Shown here piece after piece: positions 32,190 through 40,370 of a DNA stretch of 43,799 nucleotides. The notes beneath the pieces were generated by a model, which saw only the letters and a list, made by a program, of their open reading frames with translations, had not been told where the DNA came from and searched no databases. The DNA comes from Pseudomonas palmensis (GTDB taxonomy: Bacteria > Pseudomonadota > Gammaproteobacteria > Pseudomonadales > Pseudomonadaceae): NCBI RefSeq assembly GCF_017848315.1, contig NZ_JAFKEC010000047.1, forward strand, positions 1 to 43,799, in the 5' to 3' direction. The translations under genes were made by a program, and so were the position numbers. How positions within the stretch are numbered: the stretch's first letter is position 1; each line of letters opens with the position of its first letter.

Positions 32190-32837
32190 TCAGAGATTGT
32201 TGTAAAGCCATTTGGGCATGTAGTAGCGGCGTCGGTTGAACACGCTGCCGATCAGCTTGGCGCCGGCCTGGGTCAGGCGCTGGGCGGCGGCCTGGGCGAC
32301 CTCCCAGCGGGTGTCCTCGGCGGTGACCACCAGGATCACGCCATCGACCAGGGTGCCGATCACCAGGCTGTCGACGCTGGAGTACACCGCCTCGCCGTCG
32401 ATGACCACGAAGCGGTAGTGCGCGCTGAGCTGGCTCAGCAGGGCACGCAGGCGGTCCGGGTTAAGTCGTTCGTTGCCACGCCGGTACTGGCCGCACGGCA
32501 ACATGTCGAAAGGCTGGTCTGACACCCGCACCAGGCAGTCCTGCAGCACGGGCGGGGTGTCCTGCTCGAACAGCAGGTCGCGAAAGCCGGGCAGCTTCTG
32601 CAGGCCCATCTGCTGGGTCAGGCTGTTGCTGGTAGGGCTGCTGTCCACCAGCAGTACCGGTCCGCCGCTCATCAGCGTCAGCTGCTTGGCGAAGGCCAGC
32701 GCACTGGTGCTGGTACCGCTGCCGGTATTGGCCGCGGTCAGCAGCAGCACGCGCTGCTCCTGGTCCAGCACGGTGGACGTCAGGTTGGTTTCGCTGGGGG
32801 TGGCGATGGTCAGACTTCTCGAAGTAGAACCGTCCAT
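32190..32837 (-). CDS. BY-kinase-like ATPase with degenerate Walker A
   Basis: A 215-aa P-loop protein of the Wzc/CpsD-CapB type, cytoplasmic partner of the separate co-polymerase. The position of Walker A reads NTGSGTST (residues 37-44): the invariant lysine of G-x-G-K-S/T is Thr42. Walker A' is kept as VLLVDSSP with Asp65, and the Walker B-like VVIDGE is present. The C-terminus ends RRRYYMPKWLYNNL with Tyr205, Tyr206 and Tyr212, resembling a shortened tyrosine cluster. The missing lysine argues against normal ATP hydrolysis or kinase activity, so it may act as a structural or regulatory pseudokinase. Its start is adjacent to the phosphoglycosyl transferase stop at 32838. Confidence 0.85.
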   Translation of the reverse strand: MDGSTSRSLTIATPSETNLTSTVLDQEQRVLLLTAANTGSGTSTSALAFAKQLTLMSGGPVLLVDSSPTSNSLTQQMGLQKLPGFRDLLFEQDTPPVLQDCLVRVSDQPFDMLPCGQYRRGNERLNPDRLRALLSQLSAHYRFVVIDGEAVYSSVDSLVIGTLVDGVILVVTAEDTRWEVAQAAAQRLTQAGAKLIGSVFNRRRYYMPKWLYNNL

Positions 32838-33584
32838 TCAACTTGCTCCGTGGCCGCTGAAGACTTTGAAGGGGGTCTTGAGCAGGATCTTCAGGTCCAG
32901 GCTCAAGCTCTGTTCGGCGATGTAACTCAGGTCAAGCTCGACCCGCTGGTCGAAGTCGATGTTGCTGCGCCCCGAGATCTGCCACAGGCCGGTCATGCCG
33001 GGGTAGATGCTCAGGCGCGCCAGGTGGCTGTCCTTGTAGCGATAGGCGTTGAAGGAGGTCGGGCGAGGGCCCACCAGGCGCATTTCGCCGCGGATCACGT
33101 TGAACAGGTTGGGCAGCTCGTCCAGGCTGCTGCGCCGCAGGAAGCTGCCGATGCGGGTTACGCGCGGGTCCTTGTCGATCTTGAAGTCGATGGCGTCGGC
33201 GCCGTGCTTGTTCAGGTGGCGCACCGACTCCTTGAGGTCCTCGGCGTTGGCGACCATGGTGCGGAACTTGTACATGCCGAAGCTGCGCCCGCGGTAGCCG
33301 GTGCGCTGCTGCACGAAGAACACCGGGCCGGGGCTGCTCAGCTTGACCAGCACGGCCAGCACCAGCAGCAGCGGTGAAATCAACAGCACGATCATCAGCG
33401 CACCGATGAACGACAGTACGCGGTTGGTGCGCGACAGCGTCCACGGCCGCCCGCCGGCGCGCCCGGTCATCCAGCCACGGCCCTGCATGTGAATCGCCGC
33501 ATCGATGCGCATGCGGTGATTGGGGTCCATGCGTTTGTCCTGGCGCAGGGCCTGGGTTTCAGCACTTTTCTGTTGGCCTGTCAT
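32838..33584 (-). CDS. Phosphoglycosyl transferase (bacterial sugar transferase, WcaJ/WbaP C-domain type)
   Basis: A 248-aa monotopic phosphoglycosyl transferase that starts the repeat unit by moving a sugar-1-phosphate to undecaprenyl phosphate. The re-entrant helix (residues 56-81) holds the conserved Ser-Pro kink (S70-P71). Then come KLSSPGPVFFVQQRTGYRG, KFRTM (106-110), RIGSFLRRSSLDELPNLFNV with the catalytic Asp-Glu pair, LVGPRP and GMTGLWQISGRS. It is the short form with only one membrane anchor; the family does not allow the sugar to be read off. ATG 33584 has GGAGGGTGGT and overlaps the upstream stop (ATGA 33581-33584). Confidence 0.93.
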   Translation of the reverse strand: MTGQQKSAETQALRQDKRMDPNHRMRIDAAIHMQGRGWMTGRAGGRPWTLSRTNRVLSFIGALMIVLLISPLLLVLAVLVKLSSPGPVFFVQQRTGYRGRSFGMYKFRTMVANAEDLKESVRHLNKHGADAIDFKIDKDPRVTRIGSFLRRSSLDELPNLFNVIRGEMRLVGPRPTSFNAYRYKDSHLARLSIYPGMTGLWQISGRSNIDFDQRVELDLSYIAEQSLSLDLKILLKTPFKVFSGHGAS

Positions 33585-34663
33585 ACCACCCTCCGTTGAT
33601 GCTCGGGCGCGGCAACCGGCGTTTGCCCGATGGACCGCACAGCGTCGTCGGGCGTGTGCGCGTAATAATCGACGAACCAGGCGACGAAGCGGCGCAGCCC
33701 TTCGTCCAGCGAGATGCACGGGGTGAAGCCGGTGGCCTGGGCCAGGGCACTGGCATCGGCGCAGGTGTCCAGCACGTCACCGGGCTGCAGGGGCAGCAAC
33801 TCGACCTGGGCGGTGCGCTGCAGGTGTTTTTCCAGCAGCGCCACGTAGTCGGTCAGGGCCACCGGCCGTTGCCCACCGATGTTGTAGATGCGCCAGGGCG
33901 CGTGGCTGCTGGCCGGGTCGCTGGCCAGGCGGTCCCAGGCCGGGTCGCTGACCGGGGCCAGCGGGATCAGGCGCACCAGGCTTTCGACGATGTCGTCGAT
34001 GTAGGTGAAGTCGCGCTGATGCTGGCCGTAGTTGAACAGCTTGAGCGGGTGGCCCTGGCTGATGGCCTGGGCGAACTGGATGGGCGACATGTCCGGGCGC
34101 CCCCACGGGCCGTACACGGTGAAAAAGCGCAGCCCGGTGGTGGGGATGGCGAACAGGTGGCTGTAGCTGTGGGCCATCAGTTCGTTGGCCTTCTTGCTCG
34201 CGGCGTACAGCGACAGCGGATGGTCCACTGCGTCCTGCACGGCATAGGGTGTGCGCTGGTTGCTGCCGTACACCGAGCTTGAGGAGGCATACAGCAGGTG
34301 CTGCACCGGATGGCGGCGGCAGGCCTCGAGCATGTTGAGGAAACCCACCAGGTTGCTGTCCAGGTAGGCGCGCGGGTTGTCCAGCGAATAGCGCACCCCG
34401 GCCTGGGCGGCCAGGTGGATCACCACCTCGGGGGCGAACTCGGCGAACAGCGCCTCGATGCCTGGGCCGTCGGCCAGGTCCAGGCGGCGCAGGTCGAAAT
34501 CGCCGGCCTGGGCCTGGACCCAGCGCACGCGGTCTTGCTTGAGCGCGGGGTCGTAGTAGTCGTTGAAATTGTCCAGGCCCACGACCTGATGGCCGTCGCG
34601 CAACAGGCGCAGTATGCAGTGTGCGCCGACGAAGCCGGCCGCACCGGTGACCAGTATTCTCAT
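33581..34663 (-). CDS. NAD-dependent epimerase, probable UDP-glucuronate 4-epimerase
   Basis: A 360-aa extended SDR enzyme. The NAD-binding motif TGAAGFVG is at residues 6-13, the YxxxK motif is YAASK with the preceding Ser-rich strand LLYASSSSVYGSN, and the substrate-side segment is RFFTVYGPWGRPDM. The GRPDM ... FNYGQHQRDFTYIDDI pattern is characteristic of UDP-glucuronate/galacturonate epimerases. It follows ugd directly, so it probably turns UDP-glucuronate into UDP-galacturonate for the polymer. Start ATG 34663 overlaps the ugd stop (ATGA 34660-34663); a longer ORF upstream is not used. Confidence 0.9.
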   Translation of the reverse strand: MRILVTGAAGFVGAHCILRLLRDGHQVVGLDNFNDYYDPALKQDRVRWVQAQAGDFDLRRLDLADGPGIEALFAEFAPEVVIHLAAQAGVRYSLDNPRAYLDSNLVGFLNMLEACRRHPVQHLLYASSSSVYGSNQRTPYAVQDAVDHPLSLYAASKKANELMAHSYSHLFAIPTTGLRFFTVYGPWGRPDMSPIQFAQAISQGHPLKLFNYGQHQRDFTYIDDIVESLVRLIPLAPVSDPAWDRLASDPASSHAPWRIYNIGGQRPVALTDYVALLEKHLQRTAQVELLPLQPGDVLDTCADASALAQATGFTPCISLDEGLRRFVAWFVDYYAHTPDDAVRSIGQTPVAAPEHQRRVV

Positions 34664-36012
34664 GGCGCCGATACCTGCGGTTGTACCTGGCGCAGGCCGA
34701 TGCCGCTGTAGGTCAGGCCGAAGGTTGCCACCTGTTCGGGGCTGTAGAGGTTGCGTCCGTCGATGATCAGGCGTTGGCGCAGCTTTTGCGCCAGCAGGTT
34801 GAAATCCACCACGCGGAAGGTCTTCCACTCGGTGCAGATCACCAGCGCATCGGCATCCTCCAGGGTGTCGTCACGGGTGGCGCACAGTTGCAGGTCGTCG
34901 CGGTAGCCATACAGGCGCCGGCATTCGGCCATGGCTTCGGGGTCGAAGGCGCGCACCGTGGCGCCCTCGGCCCACAGCGCCTCCATCAGGTAGCGGCTGG
35001 GGGCTTCGCGCATGTCGTCGGTATTGGGTTTGAAGGCCAGGCCCCACAGGGCGATGGATTTGCCCTTCAGGCTGCCGGGGAAGCTGCGCTTGAGCTTGCT
35101 GAACAGGATCTGGCGCTGGCTGTCGTTGATTTCGCTCACGCTCTGCAGCAGGCGCAGCGGCATGCCGCTGTGTTCGGCGGTATGCAGCAGCGCACGCAGG
35201 TCCTTGGGGAAGCACGACCCGCCAAAGCCACAGCCCGGGTAGATGAAGTGATAGCCGATGCGTGGGTCCGAGCCGATGCCCTTGCGCACCGATTCGATGT
35301 CGGCACCGAGGAACTCGCTGAGGTTGGCCAGTTCGTTCATGAAGCTGATGCGCGTGGCGAGCATGGCGTTGGCCGCGTACTTGGTCAGCTCGGCGCTGCG
35401 GTTGTCCATGAACATGAGCTTTTCATGATTGCGGCAGAACGGCGCGTACAGCTCGGACAACTGCTGCTGGGCCTGGTCATCGGCGGTACCGACGATGATC
35501 CGATCCGGGCGCATGCAATCGGCCAGGGCGCTGCCTTCCTTGAGAAACTCGGGGTTGGAGACCACCCGCACCTGCAGTTGATGCTTGCCCAGCCGGTCGA
35601 GCTCCTCGCGGGCGAGCGCGGCCACTTTGTCGGCGGTGCCCACCGGCACGGTGGACTTGATGATCAGGGTGCGGTGCGCCGCCATCAGGCCGGCGATCTG
35701 CCGGGTGACGCCCAGCACGTGGGAAAGGTCGGCCGAGCCGTCTTCGTCCGGTGGGGTGCCGACCGCGATGAAGATCAGTTCGGCGTGGGCGACGGCATCG
35801 CTGGCCTGGGTACTGAACGACAGCCGACCTTCCTTGATGTTTTCCTCGAGCATGCCCGACAGGCCAGGCTCATGAATAGGTGGAACACCTTGTCGCAACT
35901 GACTGATTTTATGGGCGTCTACATCGACACAAAGTACCCGGTGACCTACGTCAGCCAAAGCGGCAGCTTGCACAAGTCCGACATAACCGGTGCCAAATAC
36001 GCTCACATCCAT
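34660..36012 (-). CDS. ugd: UDP-glucose 6-dehydrogenase
   Basis: A 450-aa cytoplasmic enzyme that oxidises UDP-glucose to UDP-glucuronate with two NAD. The Rossmann motif FGTGYVGL opens the protein (residues 6-13), VGTPPDEDG and KSTVPVGT follow, and the catalytic thiol is Cys267 in GFGGSCFPKDL. The central dimer helix carries ELTKYAANAMLATRISFMNE. The length and motifs are standard. It is the first gene of the 16-gene exopolysaccharide operon, supplying the uronic acid precursor. ATG 36012 is preceded by GAGG ten bases upstream; the leader runs back to a promoter at about 36064-36094. Confidence 0.96.
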   Translation of the reverse strand: MDVSVFGTGYVGLVQAAALADVGHRVLCVDVDAHKISQLRQGVPPIHEPGLSGMLEENIKEGRLSFSTQASDAVAHAELIFIAVGTPPDEDGSADLSHVLGVTRQIAGLMAAHRTLIIKSTVPVGTADKVAALAREELDRLGKHQLQVRVVSNPEFLKEGSALADCMRPDRIIVGTADDQAQQQLSELYAPFCRNHEKLMFMDNRSAELTKYAANAMLATRISFMNELANLSEFLGADIESVRKGIGSDPRIGYHFIYPGCGFGGSCFPKDLRALLHTAEHSGMPLRLLQSVSEINDSQRQILFSKLKRSFPGSLKGKSIALWGLAFKPNTDDMREAPSRYLMEALWAEGATVRAFDPEAMAECRRLYGYRDDLQLCATRDDTLEDADALVICTEWKTFRVVDFNLLAQKLRQRLIIDGRNLYSPEQVATFGLTYSGIGLRQVQPQVSAP

Positions 36013-36420
36013 GCTGGCGTGCCTCGTATGGAGTAATGAAAGTGAAACAGCGGGTGTGAATTCGGTATAGACCAGCTGAGCCGGTTTGTGTCAAACCTAT
36101 GGCATGTATCTGTAGAGTTACAGGTGGTAGGAGTTCCACTGTTTTGCCATCAACCCTTTTCCAATCCGTACCTTAGCGTCGAAATGGGCTGGCACTTGGC
36201 CGGTTGTCAATGCGATGAACGGTCGTAGCCCGCGTAAAACGTGGCTCGTGGAATGTGGGTTGTTTCGCGAATGCATCAGATTCCCGCTTGAAAAACGTCA
36301 TAATCGGCGCCCTGCATTTCGTCATTTTTTTGACAAACTGTGGTTTGCGCTTTGTCGGCATCCTGCTACCGTGTGGGAAACCTCAGTGGGCTGGGGGGAA
36401 ACATTTCTGGCGGGGAAGTC
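36013..36420. other. Intergenic regulatory region between the exopolysaccharide operon and the divergent sulfatase-fold gene
   Basis: 408 bases without a gene, clearly more AT-rich than the flanks. Reading leftwards it holds the operon promoter (36064-36094) and a small dyad CTGTA-GAGT-TACAG (36110-36123) about 60 bases upstream of the predicted start. Near the right end a T-run followed by TTGACA (36330-36335) and the dyad CAAAC-TGTG-GTTTG (36334-36347) mark a possible promoter or operator for the sulfatase-fold gene, but no good -10 box fits. No small ORF with a ribosome site and no convincing RNA structure was seen in 36150-36320. Confidence 0.6.
36064..36094 (-). promoter_or_regulatory. 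Predicted promoter of the exopolysaccharide operon
   Basis: On the minus strand a perfect -35 TTGACA (36094-36089) and a -10 TATACC (36069-36064) are separated by 19 bases, two more than the sigma70 optimum. A promoter of this shape is usually weak unless an activator helps. Predicted start near 36057, giving a leader of about 45 nt before ugd. Confidence 0.5.
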
Positions 36421-38118
36421 ATGCGCGTTTACATCAAGGGACTGTTGCTGCTGGTCTACCTTCTGAGTTTCCATGCGTACTACCTCGAGCGTCTCGAGGC
36501 GATCGGGCTGGGGGTGGCACTGGTGTTGTATGCCGGTGTGTTCGTGCTGCTGGTGGCTGCCCTGTGGCTGTGCGCGAACATACGCCAGGGCCTGGTGCGC
36601 TGGCTGTTTGCAGTGGGGTTCTGTGCCAGCGCGGTGTTTTTCGACGCCTATACGCGCATAACCGCCGAATACCTCACCTACAGCGCCTTCGTTTCGATGG
36701 TGTATTCGGGTGGGTTCATCGGCGAAGCGCTTGAGCAGTACCACAGCGTGATCCTGGGGGTCGCGGCCAAGGGGCTGCTGTTGCTGCTGGGGCTGGGCCT
36801 GCGCCCGGACCCGGTGCAGCGGCTGCCCGGCACCCTGGCGTGGGCCGCACCGCTGCTGGGCCTGGCGCTGTTGACCGGCATCCTGTTCGTGCGTGCCGGC
36901 GAGGGCGCACGCGGCCTGCCGGTGATGTACACGCCGCTGGCCTACCTGAACCTGTTCCTCTACGAATCGCTGCACGACAGCGTGGGCCCGCGCCAGCCAG
37001 TGACGCTGGCGCGCAGCGGCCCGCCATTGGCGCGCGATATCGTGCTGATCATCGACGAGAGCGTTTCGGGCAACTACCTGGACCTCAATACCCCCAACGG
37101 GGTCACCAGCAACCTCACCCACCCCCAGCCGGGGGCCAGCATCTTCAACTACGGCTATGCCGCCTCCATCGCCAATTGCAGCGCCGACACCAACGTCACG
37201 CTGCGCTACGGCGGCACCCGCAGCGATTACCTGCGCATCAACTCGACCCTGCCGTCGATCTGGCAGTACGCCAAACAGGCCGGGCTTGGCACCGTCTACA
37301 TCGACAGCCAGCGCACCGGCGGCAACCTGCAGAACCTGATGGATGCCACCGAAAAGCGCGACATCGACCAGTTCATCCAGTTCGATACCACCCCGGTGCG
37401 CGACCGCGACATGGCCGCACTGCAAAAGCTCGTGGAGCTGCTGGGCGACGGCAAGCCGCAACTGATCGTGATCAACAAGGTGGGGGTGCATTTTCCGGTG
37501 CACGACAAGTACCCGGATGCGTTCATGACCTACACGCCGGCGTTGCCGCGGGGCCACTATGCCGACATCGCCGATACCGGTCAGCGCGATGGGTTCAGTG
37601 GTACCCCGCAGGACTGGGTGCTGTACCGCAACTCGTACAAGAACAGCGTGCTGTGGAGCGTGGGCGAATTCTTCAAGCGCCTGTTTGCCCAGGCCGACCT
37701 GAGCCAGGCGGTGATCATCTACACCTCCGACCATGGCCAGGACCTGCATGAACGCGGCAACCCGGGGCTCAACACCCACTGTGGCGAGAACCCGGTGGAG
37801 GAAGAGGGCCTGGTGCCGCTGGTGGTGATCCAGGGCCAGGGCCTGAAGACTTTGGACTGGCAGGCGCAACTGGCGACCAACAAGGACCGCTCCAGCCACT
37901 ACAACATCTTCCCCACGCTGCTGCAGTTGCTGGGGTATGACGCTGCGGCGGTCGAGCCGATCTACGGACACGCACTCAACGTGCCGACCAACGATCCGTT
38001 CAGTTTCAACTACCGCTTCAATGCACGCCTTGGTGCCAAGCCCGAGTTCAAGCATATCGACCTGGACGTGGTGGTCACACCGGGGCCGCAGGGCATGCCG
38101 GTGGGCTCGGCCCAGTAA
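36421..38118 (+). CDS. Inner-membrane sulfatase-fold protein, phosphoethanolamine-transferase-like
   Basis: A 565-aa protein with four or five N-terminal membrane helices (about residues 5-170) and a periplasmic alkaline-phosphatase/sulfatase-fold domain. The first metal site is IIDESVSGNY, the nucleophile position is Thr257 in NCSADTNVTL (compare the SCGTATA motif of EptA-type enzymes), and the second metal site is TSDHGQD with Asp437-His438. NKVGVHFPVHDKYP and THCGENPVEEEG also match. The expected reaction is transfer of phosphoethanolamine or a similar phospho-group from a lipid to a sugar outside the inner membrane. It is transcribed away from the exopolysaccharide operon, which suggests a link with it. 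ATG 36421 has GGGGAAG. Confidence 0.82.
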   Translation: MRVYIKGLLLLVYLLSFHAYYLERLEAIGLGVALVLYAGVFVLLVAALWLCANIRQGLVRWLFAVGFCASAVFFDAYTRITAEYLTYSAFVSMVYSGGFIGEALEQYHSVILGVAAKGLLLLLGLGLRPDPVQRLPGTLAWAAPLLGLALLTGILFVRAGEGARGLPVMYTPLAYLNLFLYESLHDSVGPRQPVTLARSGPPLARDIVLIIDESVSGNYLDLNTPNGVTSNLTHPQPGASIFNYGYAASIANCSADTNVTLRYGGTRSDYLRINSTLPSIWQYAKQAGLGTVYIDSQRTGGNLQNLMDATEKRDIDQFIQFDTTPVRDRDMAALQKLVELLGDGKPQLIVINKVGVHFPVHDKYPDAFMTYTPALPRGHYADIADTGQRDGFSGTPQDWVLYRNSYKNSVLWSVGEFFKRLFAQADLSQAVIIYTSDHGQDLHERGNPGLNTHCGENPVEEEGLVPLVVIQGQGLKTLDWQAQLATNKDRSSHYNIFPTLLQLLGYDAAAVEPIYGHALNVPTNDPFSFNYRFNARLGAKPEFKHIDLDVVVTPGPQGMPVGSAQ

Positions 38119-38136
38119 GCTGACCGGCCCGATGCC

Positions 38137-38697
38137 TCAGGAACCGGAGGCCGGGCACCCGGCCCGGGTGTCATCGGCCGCCTGGGCTATCAGCCCTGCA
38201 AGACGCGCCACGTTGCGTTGCTGGGCTGCCACCAGCTCGGCGATCCCGGTGCCCGCCGCACTGCGTACCAGGCTGTGGCAGCGCAGGGCGGGGCGGTTGG
38301 CATCGCCGCCCAGCGTACGCAGGCGCCAGCGCGCCTCCAGCAGGGCGTATTGCCCGGGTACCGAGTCGAAGCGCTGCACCTCCAGGCGCAGGCCCAGGGT
38401 GCGCGGTGCATTGCTGGTGAGCTGGCCGCTCAAGGCGCTGCGCAGTTCATCCACCAGGCTGGCGCCCCACCATTCACTGTCGAGCACCGCCAGGCCGCTG
38501 TCGCCCTGGCGCACGACAATCTGCTCGCGGTCGACCTGGGGCGGCACGCTGATGGACTCTATGCGTACGTCTACCGCACGGCTCGCCCCGGCCTGTAGCT
38601 GCGCAGGCACCAGGGTGTGGTAGTGCACCGGCTCGCTGCGACAGGCCGCCAGCAACAGCGCGATGCCAAGCAGCGAAGGTTTGAGCAGATAGGTCAT
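38137..38697 (-). CDS. pqiC: PqiC-type lipoprotein (ABC_trans_aux/DUF330)
   Basis: A 186-aa outer-membrane lipoprotein with lipobox LLAAC (Cys19) and the PqiC fold (VDVRIESISVPPQVDREQIV, WWGASLVDELRSALSGQL). In E. coli PqiC forms an outer-membrane ring that meets the end of the PqiB tube for lipid transport. ATG 38697 is chosen because GGAG lies nine bases before and the signal starts directly; an in-frame ATG 38718 overlaps the pqiB stop as ATGA but has no ribosome site. Last gene of the pqi operon, 18 bases from the convergent sulfatase-fold gene. Confidence 0.88.
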   Translation of the reverse strand: MTYLLKPSLLGIALLLAACRSEPVHYHTLVPAQLQAGASRAVDVRIESISVPPQVDREQIVVRQGDSGLAVLDSEWWGASLVDELRSALSGQLTSNAPRTLGLRLEVQRFDSVPGQYALLEARWRLRTLGGDANRPALRCHSLVRSAAGTGIAELVAAQQRNVARLAGLIAQAADDTRAGCPASGS

Positions 38698-38714
38698 GGG
38701 GCGGGCTCCAGTGC

Positions 38715-40370
38715 TCATTGGCGCGAGGAAGGTTGCAAGGCATCGGCAGGGGCATTGTCGGGCCGCCCGCGCAGCAGCGACTCGGGGTTGCGCTTGAGGT
38801 AGTCGGCCAGCTCGCGCATCGAGCGGGTCATGCGGCCCAGGTCGTCCAGGGTCTGCGACAGCTGCTCACGCTGTGGCGAGTCGTCGGCCAGGGTCGCATT
38901 GGCACTCTTGAGCGTGGTGCTCATGTCCTGCAGCGTGCCCTCGATGCCGGGCAGGGTCTTGCCGTTGAACTGCTTGAGCGCCTTGCGCAGTTCCACCAGG
39001 TTGGCGTCCAGGTTGCCGGCGATGCGTTCGATGGGCAGCTTGTTGATCTTCTCGACCATGGCCTGGAACTGCTCCTGCAGTTGTTCCAGGCTGCTGGGGA
39101 TGGTCGGGATGGTGATGGGGCGCGCGGTCGGGTCGAAGGTCACCTTGGGCGCCTTGGGGTAGAAATCCAGGGCGATGTACAACTGCCCGGTCAACAGGTT
39201 GCCGCTGCGGGCCTGGGCGCGCAGGCCGTTGTCGATGAAGGTGCCCATCAGGCGGACGCCGGCCTGTTCATCATCAGGGTTGTGATTGAGCACCTTGAGC
39301 ATCTTGGTATGCGCCTGGCCCAGGCGTTGCGGGTAGATCACGATGCCCACATTCACCGGAAAAGTGCGGGTCTTGGCGTCGAAGTCGAGGTTGATGGCGA
39401 CTACCCGGCCGAATTCCATGCCCAGGAACTCCACCGGTGCGCCCACCTTGAGCCCGCGCAGCGACTGGTCGAAGCGCAGCGCCAGGTACTGCGCCTTGCC
39501 CGCCGGCGGGGCGAGGGCGGCGGGGCGGTCGTCGAAAAGCTCGAAGGTCTTGTCTTCGGCTGCCGGCTGGTCGTCGGGGCTGTAGTCCGGGGCCCTGAAG
39601 GCCACGCCGCCGACCATCAGCGACGACAGCGACTCGGTGCGCAGGGCAAAGCCGTTGGCACCCACCTCGACATCCACGCCGCTGGCGTTCCAGAACCGCG
39701 TGTTGTCGGTGACGAAGGCATCGTTGGGGGCGTGCACGAACACTTCGACATTGACCCCTTTGCCGTTGGCGTCCAGCGCGTACGACACCACCTGGCCGAC
39801 CTGGATCTTGCGGTAGTACACCGGCGAGCCGACGCCCAGCGAGCCGAGGTCGGAGGCATGCAGGTTGAAGCGCTTGCCGGGTTCGCCGTAGGTGATTGGC
39901 GGTGGTGTCTCCAGGCCGGTGAAGGTCTTGGCGCGGGTGTCCGACTGCCCGGCATCGGCGCCGATGAAGTCACCGGAGAACAGCGTGTCGATACCCGTTA
40001 CGCCGCCCGCACCGATGCGCGGGCGCACCACCCAGAACAGCGAGTCCTGGCGGGTGAAGTTCTCGGCCTGCTTGACCAGCTTGATGGTGGCGGTGACGCT
40101 CTTCTGGTCCTGGCTGAGCTCCACTTCGCTGACCTGGCCGATCACCACGTTGCGGTACTTCACTGCTGTCTTGTTGGCCTCCAGCCCCTGGCCGGTCTTG
40201 AAGGTGACCTGGATACTGGGGCCTTCCTGCAGCCAGTTGTGCACCACCAGCGAGATGCCCACCAGCACTGCCACGATCGGCACGATCCACACCAGCGACA
40301 CGCTGAAGCGCCGGGTCTGCACCGCCGGGCGAGCCGGTTGTGCCGCGCTGTGGTTGCTGTCTTCACTCAT
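38715..40370 (-). CDS. pqiB: PqiB MCE-domain lipid transport protein
   Basis: A 551-aa inner-membrane protein with one N-terminal helix (residues about 23-46, FSVSLVWIVPIVAVLVG) and three MCE domains. These begin near GPSIQVTFKTGQGLEANKTA, near GKRFNLHASDLGSLGVGSPV and near LALRFDQSLRGLKVGAPVEF, the PqiB pattern (YebT/LetB has seven). A long C-terminal coiled coil (QLQEQFQAMVEKINKLPIER, ... LKSANATLADDSPQREQLS) extends into the periplasm. Established role: a hexameric tube bridging inner and outer membrane for lipid movement. It overlaps pqiA2 by eight bases and shares ATGA with the pqiC frame. Confidence 0.93.
   Translation of the reverse strand: MSEDSNHSAAQPARPAVQTRRFSVSLVWIVPIVAVLVGISLVVHNWLQEGPSIQVTFKTGQGLEANKTAVKYRNVVIGQVSEVELSQDQKSVTATIKLVKQAENFTRQDSLFWVVRPRIGAGGVTGIDTLFSGDFIGADAGQSDTRAKTFTGLETPPPITYGEPGKRFNLHASDLGSLGVGSPVYYRKIQVGQVVSYALDANGKGVNVEVFVHAPNDAFVTDNTRFWNASGVDVEVGANGFALRTESLSSLMVGGVAFRAPDYSPDDQPAAEDKTFELFDDRPAALAPPAGKAQYLALRFDQSLRGLKVGAPVEFLGMEFGRVVAINLDFDAKTRTFPVNVGIVIYPQRLGQAHTKMLKVLNHNPDDEQAGVRLMGTFIDNGLRAQARSGNLLTGQLYIALDFYPKAPKVTFDPTARPITIPTIPSSLEQLQEQFQAMVEKINKLPIERIAGNLDANLVELRKALKQFNGKTLPGIEGTLQDMSTTLKSANATLADDSPQREQLSQTLDDLGRMTRSMRELADYLKRNPESLLRGRPDNAPADALQPSSRQ

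Noticed and set aside
36124..36133. GGTGGTAGGA as an ops/JUMPstart element for polysaccharide antitermination
   Set aside because: It differs from GGCGGTAG and lies on the plus strand, upstream of the promoter and pointing away from the polysaccharide operon.
36188..36206. A TGGCAC...GTTG sequence resembling a sigma54 promoter
   Set aside because: The -24 GG and -12 GC elements do not have the required spacing.
36330..36358. TTGACA on the plus strand as a promoter of the sulfatase-fold gene
   Set aside because: The hexamer is perfect, but the base positions for a -10 read TGTCGG or GTCGGC; kept only as a note in the intergenic entry.
36322..38055. A 577-codon minus-strand frame opposite the sulfatase-fold gene
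   Set aside because: Rich in His/Gln/Val, no domain, and fully opposite a gene with clear catalytic motifs; a codon-bias shadow.
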